Part shown: positions 25,414-34,341 of the stretch, in pieces
Position numbering within the stretch: position 1 is the stretch's first letter
How the letters are laid out: every line of letters begins with the position of its first letter
From: Mycolicibacterium vinylchloridicum
Lineage (GTDB): Bacteria; Actinomycetota; Actinomycetes; Mycobacteriales; Mycobacteriaceae
Reading direction: 5' to 3'
NCBI RefSeq assembly: GCF_013404075.1
Contig: NZ_JACBJQ010000019.1
Location: 1 to 64,000, forward strand
Length of the DNA: 64,000 bases
Position numbers and translations under genes: made by a program
The notes under the pieces: model-generated
Seen by the model: only the letters and a program-made list of their open reading frames with translations
Told to the model about the DNA's origin: nothing
Databases searched by the model: none

Positions 25414-25911
25414 TCACTTGCAGGTGACGGTGATTTCGAACTTCTTGCTGATCATGCCGGCCATCGGGTTCTTCATGTCGGCGCCGGCCGCCTCACCGGT
25501 GATCGTGTAGGTGCTGCCGTCCACCTTCACGTCGGCCGAACCGGTGCCCATGCCCCCGGCCTGGCTGACTGCGAGGGCGTTGCCATCGACGACCATCCCC
25601 AGGGACTGGACCTTCGGCGGCTGACCGTCGGTCATGACCACGCCGAGCCCCTGCTGGCCGCCCACCGCGCCGCTGGCGATATTGATCGTGCCGCCCTGCT
25701 TCACGCAGGTCACGGTGTTGAGGTCGAGGCCCTGCAGGTCACTGCCGTCGACCTTGACCGACGTCGTCCCGCCGGAGGCGACTGTGGCACTCGACGGTGC
25801 GGAACCCGTCGCTGAGCTGGTGCCCTTGCTGCTGCTGTTGTTGTCGGAGCAGCCAACCAGCATCACGCTGCAGCCGACCACACCGATACCGACCGCGAGA
25901 ATTCGCTTCAC
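25414..25911 (-). CDS. lpqH: LpqH (19 kDa antigen) family lipoprotein
   Basis: A 165 aa lipoprotein. The signal peptide ends in LVGC (acylated Cys 21), followed by a Ser-rich linker and a globular domain matching the 19 kDa antigen: VVMTDGQPPKVQSLGM, YTITGEAAGADMKNPM and a final KKFEITVTCK. Two further cysteines (TVTCVKQ and the last TCK) should form a disulfide. Family members are surface lipoproteins recognised by host TLR2 in pathogens. GTG at 25911 follows AAGGGAA. A stem-loop terminator lies just beyond the stop. Confidence 0.85.
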   Translation of the reverse strand: MKRILAVGIGVVGCSVMLVGCSDNNSSSKGTSSATGSAPSSATVASGGTTSVKVDGSDLQGLDLNTVTCVKQGGTINIASGAVGGQQGLGVVMTDGQPPKVQSLGMVVDGNALAVSQAGGMGTGSADVKVDGSTYTITGEAAGADMKNPMAGMISKKFEITVTCK

Positions 25912-26002
25912 CTGTGTTCCCTTCGTTCGCGGCGCCTCGGTGGCGCCGTCACGAAGCAAGTACAGGCGGCGGCGGTGGCTACCGATCCCAAACTTCCGGG
26001 GT

Positions 26003-26770
26003 CTAGCGAAGGACGGTCCCGCCGTCGACGTTGATGACCTGGCCGTTGACCCAGGCCGCATCGTCGGACAGCAGGAAAGCCACCATCGCAGCCACATCAT
26101 CGGGGTCGCCCACCCGCGGACTGCGCATCCGGCGCAGGGCCGCGCTCTCGAGGTCGGGCCACTGCGGTGCCGATCTGATGGCCTCGGTGGCGGTGAAGCC
26201 GGGAGCGACGGCGTTGCACCGGATCCCGTCGCGGCCCCACCGTGAGGCGACGTGGCGGGTCAGGGCGCCGATCCCGGCCTTGGCCGTCGCGTAGGCCGGG
26301 CGGGCCGGCTCGCCCTGGAACGCCGCAGCTGAGGACATGTTCACGATCGCGCCTCCGCCGCGTGAAAGCATTTGCGGGATGGCATATTTCATCGCAGCGA
26401 GATAGCCGCGCAGGGTCACCGTCATGGTGCGGTCCCAAATGTCGAAGTCGATGTCGACGACATCGGTGTCGCCACGCAGCGCACTCATGTCTGCGCCGAC
26501 GTTGAACAGCAGGTCCACACCGCCGAACGCGGCGACCGCAGCGTCGATCAGGCCCCGCACCGACTGCGGGTCGGCCAGATCGAACGCCACTGCGACGGCG
26601 CTGCCCCCGGCATTGGTGACCGCGCCCGCGGTAGCGCCGGCTCCCTCGGCGACAACGTCGCCGATCACCACCCGTGCGCCCTCGGCAGCCAGCCGGCCCG
26701 CGGTGGCGGCACCTAGCCCGCTGGCACCACCGGCGACGACCGCGACTTTTCCGGCCAGCCCCCGGCTCAC
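26003..26770 (-). CDS. short-chain dehydrogenase/reductase
   Basis: A 255 aa classical SDR. The NAD(P)-binding motif is VAVVAGGASGLGAATAGRLA, with Asp in VVIGDVV suggesting NAD preference. Catalytic Ser lies in VNMSSAAAF and Tyr-Lys in YATAKAG. The usual NAG motif reads FNVGAD, a mild departure. GTG at 26770 overlaps the stop of the amidohydrolase gene (GTGA), so the two form one operon divergent from an AraC regulator. The substrate is unknown. Confidence 0.88.
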   Translation of the reverse strand: MSRGLAGKVAVVAGGASGLGAATAGRLAAEGARVVIGDVVAEGAGATAGAVTNAGGSAVAVAFDLADPQSVRGLIDAAVAAFGGVDLLFNVGADMSALRGDTDVVDIDFDIWDRTMTVTLRGYLAAMKYAIPQMLSRGGGAIVNMSSAAAFQGEPARPAYATAKAGIGALTRHVASRWGRDGIRCNAVAPGFTATEAIRSAPQWPDLESAALRRMRSPRVGDPDDVAAMVAFLLSDDAAWVNGQVINVDGGTVLR

Positions 26771-28029
26771 GCCTTGGCCAGCTGCTTCTCGGCGTACCGG
26801 GCGGCCCATTCCTTGCGGGAGCGGATGGAGGTGTCGACGTCGCCGGCCTTGGCCCGCAGGCCCTTGACTGTGGCGTCTTCTTTGGCGGTGCGGGCGAAGG
26901 GATCCCAGCTGAAGAACCGGCAGGAGTTCTCCCAGGTGATCTTGTTGATATCGGAATCCGAGGCGCCCGCGGCGTTCAACTCGGCAAGCACCTGCTCGGG
27001 GGCATCGGGCCAGAAGCAGTCCGAGTGCGGGTAGTCGCACTCCCAGGCGATGATGTCGATGCCGATCTCGTGGCGCAGTTTCAGCGATGTCTTGTCGGTG
27101 ACATAACAGGCCAGCGAATGGTCGCGGAACACCTCGCTGGGCATCTTGTCGCCGAAGTCGCGCCGCAGCCACTTCTGGTTGGTGTAGTGCCGGTCGCTGC
27201 GATCCAGATAGAACGGAATCCAGCCGATACCGCCCTCGGAGAAGGCGAACTTCAGATCCGGATAGTTGCGCATGGCCGGTCCCCACAACAGGTCCTGGGC
27301 GCACATCGCGGACACCTGGGTCGCCAGGATGATCATGTTGTCGATCGGTGCATTGGGGGCCATGCTGATCGCGCCGAAGCCGGTGCCGATGTGCAGGCAC
27401 ATCACCACGTTCTCCTCGGACAGCGTGGTGAACACCGGACCCCAGTAGTCCTCGTCGTGGTAGCTGGGCAGGCCCTCCAGATGGGGCAGCTCGGGCATGG
27501 TGACCGCCCGGCAGCCCTTGGCGGCCACCCGGCGGATCTCGGCGCACATCCCCTCGGGCGTCCAGGTCGGCAGGATCGCGATCGGGATGAAGCGATCCGG
27601 GTAGGAACCCGCCCACTCGTCGATGTGCCAGTCGTTGTAGGCCGACACCATGACGAGTGTGACGTCTTCGCGAGTCATGTTCAGGTGCCGGGCCGAGAAG
27701 CCGGTGAACGTCGGGAAGCACATCGAGGCCAGGATGCCGTTGCGGTTCATATCCCGGACCCGCTCGTGCACGTCGTAGACGCCGGGACGCATCTCGGCGA
27801 ATCCGGCCGGATCGCGGCCCCACTCCTCGGCCGGCCAGGACACCACCGCGTTGAGACCGCTCACGCCCTGGGGGCGGCCCTGGTACATCCACTGGTCGAC
27901 GCCCTTGTCATCGGTCACGACGATCGGGGCCTCGGGCTTGAACTTGGCCGGGACGTGGTTGAGGAACATGTCGGGGGGCTCGACTACGTGGTCGTCGATG
28001 CTCACCAGAATCAGGTCGTCGACATTCAT
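26767..28029 (-). CDS. amidohydrolase-family (PF04909-type) metal-dependent hydrolase
   Basis: A 420 aa TIM-barrel enzyme of the amidohydrolase-2 type. SIDDHVVEPPDMF carries the first metal-site residues, CLHIGTGFG the central His, and ECDYPHSDCFWP the late catalytic Asp. This group contains decarboxylases and hydrolases of aromatic or cyclic compounds, and mycobacteria have many near steroid and xenobiotic genes. It is the first gene of a two-gene operon with the SDR. Its start is 25 bases from the divergent AraC gene, so the two promoters overlap. Confidence 0.85.
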   Translation of the reverse strand: MNVDDLILVSIDDHVVEPPDMFLNHVPAKFKPEAPIVVTDDKGVDQWMYQGRPQGVSGLNAVVSWPAEEWGRDPAGFAEMRPGVYDVHERVRDMNRNGILASMCFPTFTGFSARHLNMTREDVTLVMVSAYNDWHIDEWAGSYPDRFIPIAILPTWTPEGMCAEIRRVAAKGCRAVTMPELPHLEGLPSYHDEDYWGPVFTTLSEENVVMCLHIGTGFGAISMAPNAPIDNMIILATQVSAMCAQDLLWGPAMRNYPDLKFAFSEGGIGWIPFYLDRSDRHYTNQKWLRRDFGDKMPSEVFRDHSLACYVTDKTSLKLRHEIGIDIIAWECDYPHSDCFWPDAPEQVLAELNAAGASDSDINKITWENSCRFFSWDPFARTAKEDATVKGLRAKAGDVDTSIRSRKEWAARYAEKQLAKA

Positions 28030-28040
28030 GGGTTAAGTTG

Positions 28041-28046
28041 TACCCT
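28041..28046 (+). promoter_or_regulatory. -10 hexamer of the araC-type gene
   Basis: TACCCT ends 8 bases before the GTG at 28055. The 25-base gap to the divergent ATG at 28029 must hold both promoters. Confidence 0.4.
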
Positions 28047-28054
28047 CGATAATC

Positions 28055-28927
28055 GTGACCGTCTCCGCACATTCGGCCAGAGACTTGGCCGGAACGGCCA
28101 AAATTAGCCGGGGTGCTCAACCGGCCAACATCGGCCAGGTGGAGCTGCGCCGGGGCGGGCGCGTCCTGGCCGGCAGCTACCTGTACGAGGGAGAGCTGCT
28201 GGTCACCGGCTGGCATTTTCACGATGTGCACCAGATCGAGTACGCGATCGGCGGCGTGGTCGAGGTCGAGACGACGTCGGCGCACTACCTGCTGCCGCCC
28301 CAGCAGGCGGCCTGGATCCCGGCCGGCCTGGAGCACCAGGCGACGATGAACCCGTCGGTCAAGACGCTGGCCGTGATGTTCGACCCGGAACTGATCCCCA
28401 CTGCCGGCGACCGTGCCCGGATCCTGGCCGTCTCGCCGCTGATCCGGGAGATGATGCTCTACGCGCTGCGGTGGCCGATCTACCGGGGCGCAGGCGCCGC
28501 CGAAGAGGACAAAGCGTCCGACGGGTTCTTCCGCACGCTGGCCAACCTGGTGGCTGAGGCACTGGATCACGAAGCACCGCTGAGCCTTCCGAGTTCTGAT
28601 GACCCGGTGGTCGCCGCGGCGATGGCATACACCAAGGAACATCTGCAGTCGGTATCGCTGCAAGAAGTGTGCAAAGCCGTCTCGGTCTCCGAACGCACAC
28701 TGCGGCGGCAGTTCCAGAACGAGGCCGAGATATCCTGGCGCACTTACCTTCTGCACGCCAGGATGCTGCGGGCGATGGCACTGCTGGCTGCGCCCACGCA
28801 GAGTGTGCAGCAGACCGCGACGGCCGTCGGCTTCGACAGTGTCGGCTCGTTCACCCGGGCGTTCAGCCAGTTCTGCGGGGAGACCCCGTCGTCATACCGA
28901 CGGCGTGTCACCAGCGCCGGTGGGTGA
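28055..28927 (+). CDS. AraC-family transcriptional regulator
   Basis: A 290 aa protein. A cupin-like N-terminal domain (HFHDVHQIEYAIGG, then WIPAGLEHQA) senses a small molecule, and a C-terminal double helix-turn-helix occupies about residues 190-285 (LQEVCKAVSVSERTLRRQF and VGFDSVGSFTRAFSQFCGETP). It is divergent from the amidohydrolase-SDR operon and is its likely regulator. A GTG start with a nearby -10 suggests a leaderless transcript. Confidence 0.88.
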   Translation: MTVSAHSARDLAGTAKISRGAQPANIGQVELRRGGRVLAGSYLYEGELLVTGWHFHDVHQIEYAIGGVVEVETTSAHYLLPPQQAAWIPAGLEHQATMNPSVKTLAVMFDPELIPTAGDRARILAVSPLIREMMLYALRWPIYRGAGAAEEDKASDGFFRTLANLVAEALDHEAPLSLPSSDDPVVAAAMAYTKEHLQSVSLQEVCKAVSVSERTLRRQFQNEAEISWRTYLLHARMLRAMALLAAPTQSVQQTATAVGFDSVGSFTRAFSQFCGETPSSYRRRVTSAGG

Positions 28928-29139
28928 GGTGACCGCGCGCCGATGGCTGCGCTCGTGCCAGCGCAGGCGCAGCAACAACAATCCGCGGTGCGCCTCGAAG
29001 CCCAATGACAACGGATGTCGCCACGGGCCCGATCGTGTTCGCCGTGTTTGTGTCACACCACCACTGTGCCAGCCGGACGACACCGGTCGCCGAGACACAC
29101 GCCCCGATGTGCCGTTTGTCACCTGAAGTTTGTTGTCCG

Positions 29140-29853
29140 TCAAGAATCCTCGTCAACACCGGTGATCGCGGCGACCAGCATGCCGAGTTCGCCACCCAGA
29201 GCCCCGCGGACCTCCCGGCCGGCCCGCTTGGCCGACTCGCTGACATCGCCGCGAGCGGCGAGGCTGGTGGCCCTCAATTCCGCGACGTTGCGGTCGAACA
29301 CCTCGCGAACATTGTCGCCCGCAGTAGCGGCTGCCGCCACCGCGAATGCGCCGTCGAGTGCCGAACCGGCGACCGTGCCCTGCGCCGAGGCCAGCGAGCT
29401 CGCGACCTCGCCGGCATATCCGAGGACAGCGACCGGCAGGGCGGCTTGATGGCCGACGTAGGTGGTGACCGCGGCACGTAGCCGGCCGCTCGCCTCGCCG
29501 AGCACGTCCTGCACACCGGTGCCGGTGCGCTCCCACGCCGCCGCGATGGTCTCGCCGTCTTGAATGGCACCGGCGAAGGTTGCGGGCGCGTGCGCGATAG
29601 CGGTGGTGACATCCGTTGCGGCGTCGATTAATTGGCTGCTCAAAGCCTGGCCGGCGGCGATCTGGCGCTCGAGGACCTGACGGATGGCAAGCGTCATTCG
29701 TTCGTCCCGCTCGCTGTGCTCACCGTCTTCGGTTGTCTCATCAGGTGTTTCACCCGGCAGGAGTTCGGCGTCGAGCACTTCGGCGACCTCGACGACGTCG
29801 TCGGCGGTCGGAACGGCGTTGACTGTTTCGGACTCGGTCGTGGATTCAGACAT
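29140..29853 (-). CDS. uncharacterised acidic alanine-rich protein
   Basis: A 237 aa protein without membrane helices or signal peptide. Residues 1-55 are acidic and disordered (many Glu, Asp, Thr), and 55-237 form long amphipathic Ala/Val-rich helices (ERQIAAGQALSSQLIDAATD, GEASGRLRAAVTTYVGHQAA). This pattern recalls phasin-like or membrane-surface coat proteins. No domain can be named with confidence. ATG at 29853 is preferred to 29865. It is isolated, flanked by gaps of about 210 bases on each side. Confidence 0.65.
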   Translation of the reverse strand: MSESTTESETVNAVPTADDVVEVAEVLDAELLPGETPDETTEDGEHSERDERMTLAIRQVLERQIAAGQALSSQLIDAATDVTTAIAHAPATFAGAIQDGETIAAAWERTGTGVQDVLGEASGRLRAAVTTYVGHQAALPVAVLGYAGEVASSLASAQGTVAGSALDGAFAVAAAATAGDNVREVFDRNVAELRATSLAARGDVSESAKRAGREVRGALGGELGMLVAAITGVDEDS

Positions 29854-30069
29854 GCGCCCAGTCAACTCGTCCGGGCCGACGCGACGATATCGGTGACGTG
29901 ACGAACGGGACTCCGGCAGGCAAAGAGCAGGCGGCCCGGCTTTCTCTGGCTACCAGGATGCAACCAGCTGTCATCCAGCTTGTTGCCAGAGAGTGGTCCT
30001 ATTCTCAGCTTTCGCGTCCCGGCGACTGTGACGCTGCCTATCGAAGCCCAGCGGTGGAGGTCGATCGCT

Positions 30070-30519
30070 ATGACCAAGCTCATCCGACTCGGACTCGGCG
30101 CCCTCGGCGTCGGTGCGATGTCGCTCACCTTCGGATCCGGTGTGGCGCAAGCCGACGACTATGCCGGACAGTCTTATTCGGATGCCTCCTCGGCCATCAG
30201 CGGTGCCGGAGAGAAGGCCGTGATCGCCACAAGCGTCGGAGACGGCGTCAACCAGGGTGACTGCGTAGTGACGCACTCGCAGAAGGCGCCCTGGCTCAAG
30301 GGTGACAACTTCTCCCCGGTCACCGACACCGTGCTGCTGTATCTGAATTGCGACGCCAAACTCGCGACGGCGGGTAAGTCGGGCAACTCGCTGGCCAGTC
30401 CGGAAGGACGCGCGGAAAAGGAATCCGAGGACGAGGAGGCCGCCAAGGAAGCCGCCGCCCAGCAGGCCGCTGCCCAGCAGAACCAGTCGAGCGAGTTGCT
30501 CGCACCCGGCGGCGACTGA
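30070..30519 (+). CDS. secreted protein with charged C-terminal tail
   Basis: A 149 aa protein. A signal peptide covers residues 1 to about 29 (ending GVAQADD), then a small domain with two cysteines (GDCVVTHSQ and YLNCDAK) followed by a Glu/Ala/Gln-rich tail (EKESEDEEAAKEAAAQQAAA). The arrangement is widespread in mycobacteria as exported proteins of unknown role. ATG at 30070 has a strong GGAGGT 9 bases upstream; the longer frame from 29980 has no signal peptide. The amidase gene follows 49 bases later. Confidence 0.8.
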   Translation: MTKLIRLGLGALGVGAMSLTFGSGVAQADDYAGQSYSDASSAISGAGEKAVIATSVGDGVNQGDCVVTHSQKAPWLKGDNFSPVTDTVLLYLNCDAKLATAGKSGNSLASPEGRAEKESEDEEAAKEAAAQQAAAQQNQSSELLAPGGD

Positions 30520-30568
30520 CGATCTCGCGCCCCGGCTTGCCGCCGAGGCGTTCGGCGGCAAGGATTTC

Positions 30569-32065
30569 GTGGCAATGGATGCCAAACACGCCGCTGAACT
30601 CGCCGATCTCGACGCCATCGGGCAGGCCGCGCTGGTCGCGTCCGGGGAACTGACGGCCGAAGAACTGCTCGACGCGGCGATCACCCGGGCCGAGGCCACC
30701 CGTGGGCTCAACGCGATCATCACCGATCTCTTCGAACGCGGCCGCGATCAAGCCGCCGCCCTCGATCGGTCCGGAGCGCTGCGCGCCGGCGCGGCCGGTC
30801 CACTGGCCGGAGTTCCCTTCCTGCTCAAGGATCTTGGCGCGTCGCTGGCCGGGGCTCGCGAGGCCATGGGTTCGCGGGCGCTGCGCGACCACGTCGCGAC
30901 GCAGACCGCATGGATCGTCGAGCGGTACCTGGAAGCCGGCCTGGTGGTGTTCGGCAAGACCAACACCCCCGAATGGGGAAACCACTGCACCACCGAACCG
31001 TCGCTGTTCGGTCGCACCGCCAATCCATGGTCACCGGACATCACCCCGGGCGGCTCCAGCGGCGGATCGGCTGCCGCGGTGGCCGCCGGGGTGGTGCCGG
31101 CCGCCTCGGGCGGCGACGGGACCGGCTCGATCCGGGTGCCCGCGGCCTGCTGTGGACTGGTCGGGCTCAAACCCCGCCGTGCGCGCACGTCGTTCGCTCC
31201 GTCCGGGCACCTGCTGGAGGGGCTGGCCGTCGAGCACGCCCTGACCCGCACGGTCCGCGACAGTGCCGCCCTGCTCGATGCGGTGACCGGAGGCGCGCCC
31301 GGTGATCCCTACAACGCGCCGTTGCCGGCCCGGCCATTTCTCAGTGCGATCGGCCAGTCGCCGCCACAGCAGCGGATCCTGATCGCCACCGACTCGCCCT
31401 TCCCCGGCCCGCCGACCGACCCCCGCGTTTCGGCTGCCGTCGAAAATGCCGGGCGCGCACTGGAATCGATCGGCCATCACATCGAGCCGGGGGCGCCGAG
31501 TTTCGACCCCGACGCCGTCGCCACCGCGATCGCGGTGCTGCACAACGTGAGCAATGTGCAGCTGTACAACCTCGCCAGATCTCACCTGCGCCGCGACCCG
31601 CGCGAGGACGAATTCGAGCCCAGCAGCTGGGTGATGATGCGCGAGGGCTTCACCACGGCGGGGGTCGACTATGCCGATGCCATCGACACCATCCACGCCC
31701 AGACCCGCCAGTTCGTCGCCGGGATGAACGCCCATGACGTGCTGCTGGTGCCGACGCTGCTGGCACCGCCGCCGGGCTACGGTGTCCTGGATCAGCCGCG
31801 CGGCACCACGCGGGCGTTCTTCGACGTCGAGTTCGCCCACACCGGGTGGACGACGATGGCCAACGTGACCGGCTGGGCGGCCATCTCACTGCCGTTGGCG
31901 ATCACCGGGGACGGCCTGCCGATCGGGGTCCAGCTGATGGCGCCCGACGAGACGATCCTTCTGCAGCTCGCCAGCCAACTCGAAGCCGCCGTTCCATGGG
32001 CGCAGCGGCGACCGCCGGGATGGCTCGGCTCACTCGACTCCTTCAGCGGTGGGCCCTTTGGATGA
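30569..32065 (+). CDS. amidase signature-family hydrolase
   Basis: A 498 aa enzyme with the full Ser-cisSer-Lys triad: Lys in FLLKDLG, cis-Ser in GGSSGGSAAAVAAG, and nucleophile Ser in GDGTGSIRVPA. It hydrolyses carboxamides to the acid and ammonia. Residues 120-150 give the family TNTPEWG segment. GTG at 30569 has AAGGAT just upstream; ATG at 30575 is the alternative. It lacks the partners of the GatCAB complex, so a catabolic amidase is likelier than the tRNA amidotransferase subunit. Confidence 0.9.
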   Translation: MAMDAKHAAELADLDAIGQAALVASGELTAEELLDAAITRAEATRGLNAIITDLFERGRDQAAALDRSGALRAGAAGPLAGVPFLLKDLGASLAGAREAMGSRALRDHVATQTAWIVERYLEAGLVVFGKTNTPEWGNHCTTEPSLFGRTANPWSPDITPGGSSGGSAAAVAAGVVPAASGGDGTGSIRVPAACCGLVGLKPRRARTSFAPSGHLLEGLAVEHALTRTVRDSAALLDAVTGGAPGDPYNAPLPARPFLSAIGQSPPQQRILIATDSPFPGPPTDPRVSAAVENAGRALESIGHHIEPGAPSFDPDAVATAIAVLHNVSNVQLYNLARSHLRRDPREDEFEPSSWVMMREGFTTAGVDYADAIDTIHAQTRQFVAGMNAHDVLLVPTLLAPPPGYGVLDQPRGTTRAFFDVEFAHTGWTTMANVTGWAAISLPLAITGDGLPIGVQLMAPDETILLQLASQLEAAVPWAQRRPPGWLGSLDSFSGGPFG

Positions 32066-32104
32066 ACCGCACAGCGGAAATCGCCCGCGTGACACACTGT
32101 GCCC

Positions 32105-33019
32105 ATGGTTGTCTCTATCGCCCGTCCGAAGCTGGAGGGCAATGTCGCTGTCGGTGAAGACCGCCAGATCGGGTTCGCCGAATTCGGCAGCGCCCAGGGC
32201 CGGGCTGTTTTCTGGCTGCACGGCACCCCGGGAGCCAGGCGCCAGATTCCGATGGAGGCCCGGGTCTTCGCCGAACAGAACGACATTCGGCTGATCGGGA
32301 TCGACCGGCCGGGTATCGGCTCGTCCACCCCGTTCCAGTACGACAATGTGCTGGCCTTCGCCAGCGACCTGTCGATCATCGCCGACACCCTGGGCGTCGA
32401 CAAGATGGCCGTCGTCGGCCTGTCCGGCGGTGGCCCGTACACCCTGGGCTGCGCGACCGCGATGCCCGACCGGGTCGTGGCCGCCGCGGTGCTCGGCGGG
32501 GTGGCCCCGACCGTCGGCCCGGACGGCATCGGCGGCGGGTTGATGAAGGTGGGCACGGCCGCTGCGCCGCTGATCGAGATCGCCGGGGCTCCGCTGCGGC
32601 TAGCGGCCGTCAGCCTGATCCGGCTGATCAAGCCGGTGGCCGAACCGGCCCTGTACCTCTACGCGGGCATTTCCCCCGAAGGCGACCGCAAGATGTTGGT
32701 CCGCCCCGAATTCAAGGCGATGTTCCTCGACGATCTACTCAACGGCAGCCGCAAGCAGATGGCGGCGCCGTTCGCCGATGTCGTGGTCTTCGCCAGGGAC
32801 TGGGGATTCCGGCTCGACGAGGTCAAGGTGCCGGTCCGCTGGTGGCACGGCGACCGCGACCACATCGTGCCGTTCGCGCACGGCCGGCACGTGGTGTCCA
32901 AGCTGCCCGACGCGGAGCTGTACGAGCTGCCCGGTGAGAGTCACCTCGCCGGCCTCGGCCGCGCGGAGGACATCCTGCGCACCATGCTCAAACTGTGGGA
33001 CGACGCCGAGAACCCGTGA
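32105..33019 (+). CDS. alpha/beta hydrolase
   Basis: A 304 aa alpha/beta-hydrolase-fold enzyme. The oxyanion loop is WLHGTPGARR, the nucleophile elbow GLSGGG, the acid GDRDHIVP and the catalytic His is in PGESHLAGLG. Substrates of this group are small esters, epoxides or ring-cleavage products; the particular substrate is unknown. ATG at 32105 is preferred because CACACT stands 6 bases before it. It follows the amidase in the same direction, 39 bases away. Confidence 0.88.
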   Translation: MVVSIARPKLEGNVAVGEDRQIGFAEFGSAQGRAVFWLHGTPGARRQIPMEARVFAEQNDIRLIGIDRPGIGSSTPFQYDNVLAFASDLSIIADTLGVDKMAVVGLSGGGPYTLGCATAMPDRVVAAAVLGGVAPTVGPDGIGGGLMKVGTAAAPLIEIAGAPLRLAAVSLIRLIKPVAEPALYLYAGISPEGDRKMLVRPEFKAMFLDDLLNGSRKQMAAPFADVVVFARDWGFRLDEVKVPVRWWHGDRDHIVPFAHGRHVVSKLPDAELYELPGESHLAGLGRAEDILRTMLKLWDDAENP

Positions 33020-33051
33020 CCCAGCAGTGAATTCGCCTCGTGGGCAACCGA

Positions 33052-33582
33052 CTAGGTGCCCAGCTGGCTCTTGATCAGTGCGTCCTGATTCTGGCCGAAC
33101 TCGACGACTAGGTCCTGAGGTACCGGATCCCCGGCGGGGCCGGTGAACTCGAGCGACGAGGCCGCATTGCCCTCGGTGAAATACAGCACGCTCAGCGAGC
33201 GCGTGCCATCCGGGGAGGTGCCGGTGATCAGCTGTCCGTTCGTTCCGACCGGAACCGAGACGGTCTTGGAGTTGGCCACCGGCGTGGCGGCCTGTGCGGA
33301 ACTGATCGCACCCGCGGCCGCACCTGGATCACCCAGCACCCATACGGTGTCGGCGATCGTGCGCCCGTCGCGATGGGTGTACATCGTCATGGCGCCGGGC
33401 TGGCCGCCAGGATTGAGGACCGGCGGGGCCGCGGTGTAGGCCAGTGAGTCGGTCACCACGTTCGGGTCGATGAGCAAGACGGTGTAGTCACCGGGATCTG
33501 CTGCGGCCAGGCCGGTACCACATGACATGCCCGCTGAGAGCAGAGCTGCGGCGGTCAGACCGCCGATACGACGTGAGGTCAT
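33052..33582 (-). CDS. secreted protein of the Mtc28/LpqN-like family
   Basis: A 176 aa exported protein with a signal peptide of about residues 1-28 (ending GLAAAD). The mature part contains YTVLLIDPNVVTDSLAYTAAP, MYTHRDGRTIADTVWVL and LITGTSPDGTRSLSVL, which resemble the proline-rich 28 kDa antigen/LpqN family of mycobacterial wall proteins. One Cys (in MSCGTG) lies in the signal region but not in a good lipobox. ATG at 33582 has GGAAGA upstream. A tiny Cys-rich secreted protein gene lies directly upstream and may be in the same transcript. Confidence 0.7.
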   Translation of the reverse strand: MTSRRIGGLTAAALLSAGMSCGTGLAAADPGDYTVLLIDPNVVTDSLAYTAAPPVLNPGGQPGAMTMYTHRDGRTIADTVWVLGDPGAAAGAISSAQAATPVANSKTVSVPVGTNGQLITGTSPDGTRSLSVLYFTEGNAASSLEFTGPAGDPVPQDLVVEFGQNQDALIKSQLGT

Positions 33583-33639
33583 AGAGGATCTTCCATTCGG
33601 GAAAGTTTTTTCTGGCAGGTCAATTCGTCGCAATTGCGA

Positions 33640-33870
33640 TCAGCAGGGGTAGCAGCCCCAGCCGCGCCATCCGTCGCGCCAGAAAAAGCCTGCGCCACAA
33701 CCCATGTTGCCCGTGCCGCCCTGGCAGTCCAGCGCGGTGATGATGGGCGGCGAATTATGCGGCGCCGAGGGCGTCGCGTTGTTGGTCGAAGCCGCATTGG
33801 CGGTAACTGCACCGGCCAGCGAGCCGAACATCATGCTTGCGGCGGCAATACCCATGATGAATTTACGCAT
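33640..33870 (-). CDS. small secreted cysteine-containing peptide
   Basis: A 76 aa protein. A signal peptide (residues 1-26, ending TANAAS) precedes a roughly 50-residue mature peptide with four cysteines and a Gly/Trp/Phe-rich end (DCQGGTGNMGCGAGF, WRGWGCYPC). GGGGAG 5-6 bases before the ATG at 33870 supports translation. The even number of cysteines suggests two disulfides in the exported peptide. No family is recognised. It is 57 bases upstream of the Mtc28-like gene. Confidence 0.7.
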   Translation of the reverse strand: MRKFIMGIAAASMMFGSLAGAVTANAASTNNATPSAPHNSPPIITALDCQGGTGNMGCGAGFFWRDGWRGWGCYPC

Positions 33871-34061
33871 TGAATCTCCCCAAATTCGGGTCGCGCTGAA
33901 AGGGACTTACTTACGCTACGGCAGGTAATCGACCGTGAACGGCAATTCGGGCGGTTTGTTCACCAATGATTCGATTCTCCTGTTCTCCGGTAATGCCCAA
34001 TGCCCCCATGTGCGAGGGCCGGAAGTCCCTGTCGGCCGGGCAATGCCGCGGGAGAAGCTGA

Positions 34062-34076
34062 TTGGCGTAACGCCAA
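34062..34076 (+). promoter_or_regulatory. short perfect palindrome before a small gene
   Basis: TTGGCGTAACGCCAA is a 7-base inverted repeat around one A, ending 22 bases before the ATG at 34099. It may be an operator or a 5-prime hairpin. Confidence 0.4.
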
Positions 34077-34098
34077 CCCGCCATCGAAAGGTTCCGCT

Positions 34099-34341
34099 AT
34101 GAATGACGCCCTCGCCGAGCGCAATTACGCCTGGCGGATGATCCGCACCGCACGCCTGTCTCAATCCACCGCGGTGCATGCGGACGGTGCCGACATCGTC
34201 ACGGTGCTCAGTGAAGCCCTCGACGCCGGCCTGGGACGCGCCGAAATCATCGTCGAACTCGCCGATCTCGGGGCGCGCATGTTCGCGCTGTGTAATCCCG
34301 CCGATCTCACCGACGACGAAGCCGCGGTCTGCTCCGCCTAA
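34099..34341 (+). CDS. small uncharacterised helical protein
   Basis: An 80 aa acidic, helical cytosolic protein (NDALAERNYAWRMIRTARLS, AEIIVELADLGARMFAL). GAAAGG lies 8 bases before the ATG. It has no family I can name. A perfect palindrome precedes it and its stop overlaps the convergent cinA stop by 3 bases (CTAA). Confidence 0.65.
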   Translation: MNDALAERNYAWRMIRTARLSQSTAVHADGADIVTVLSEALDAGLGRAEIIVELADLGARMFALCNPADLTDDEAAVCSA

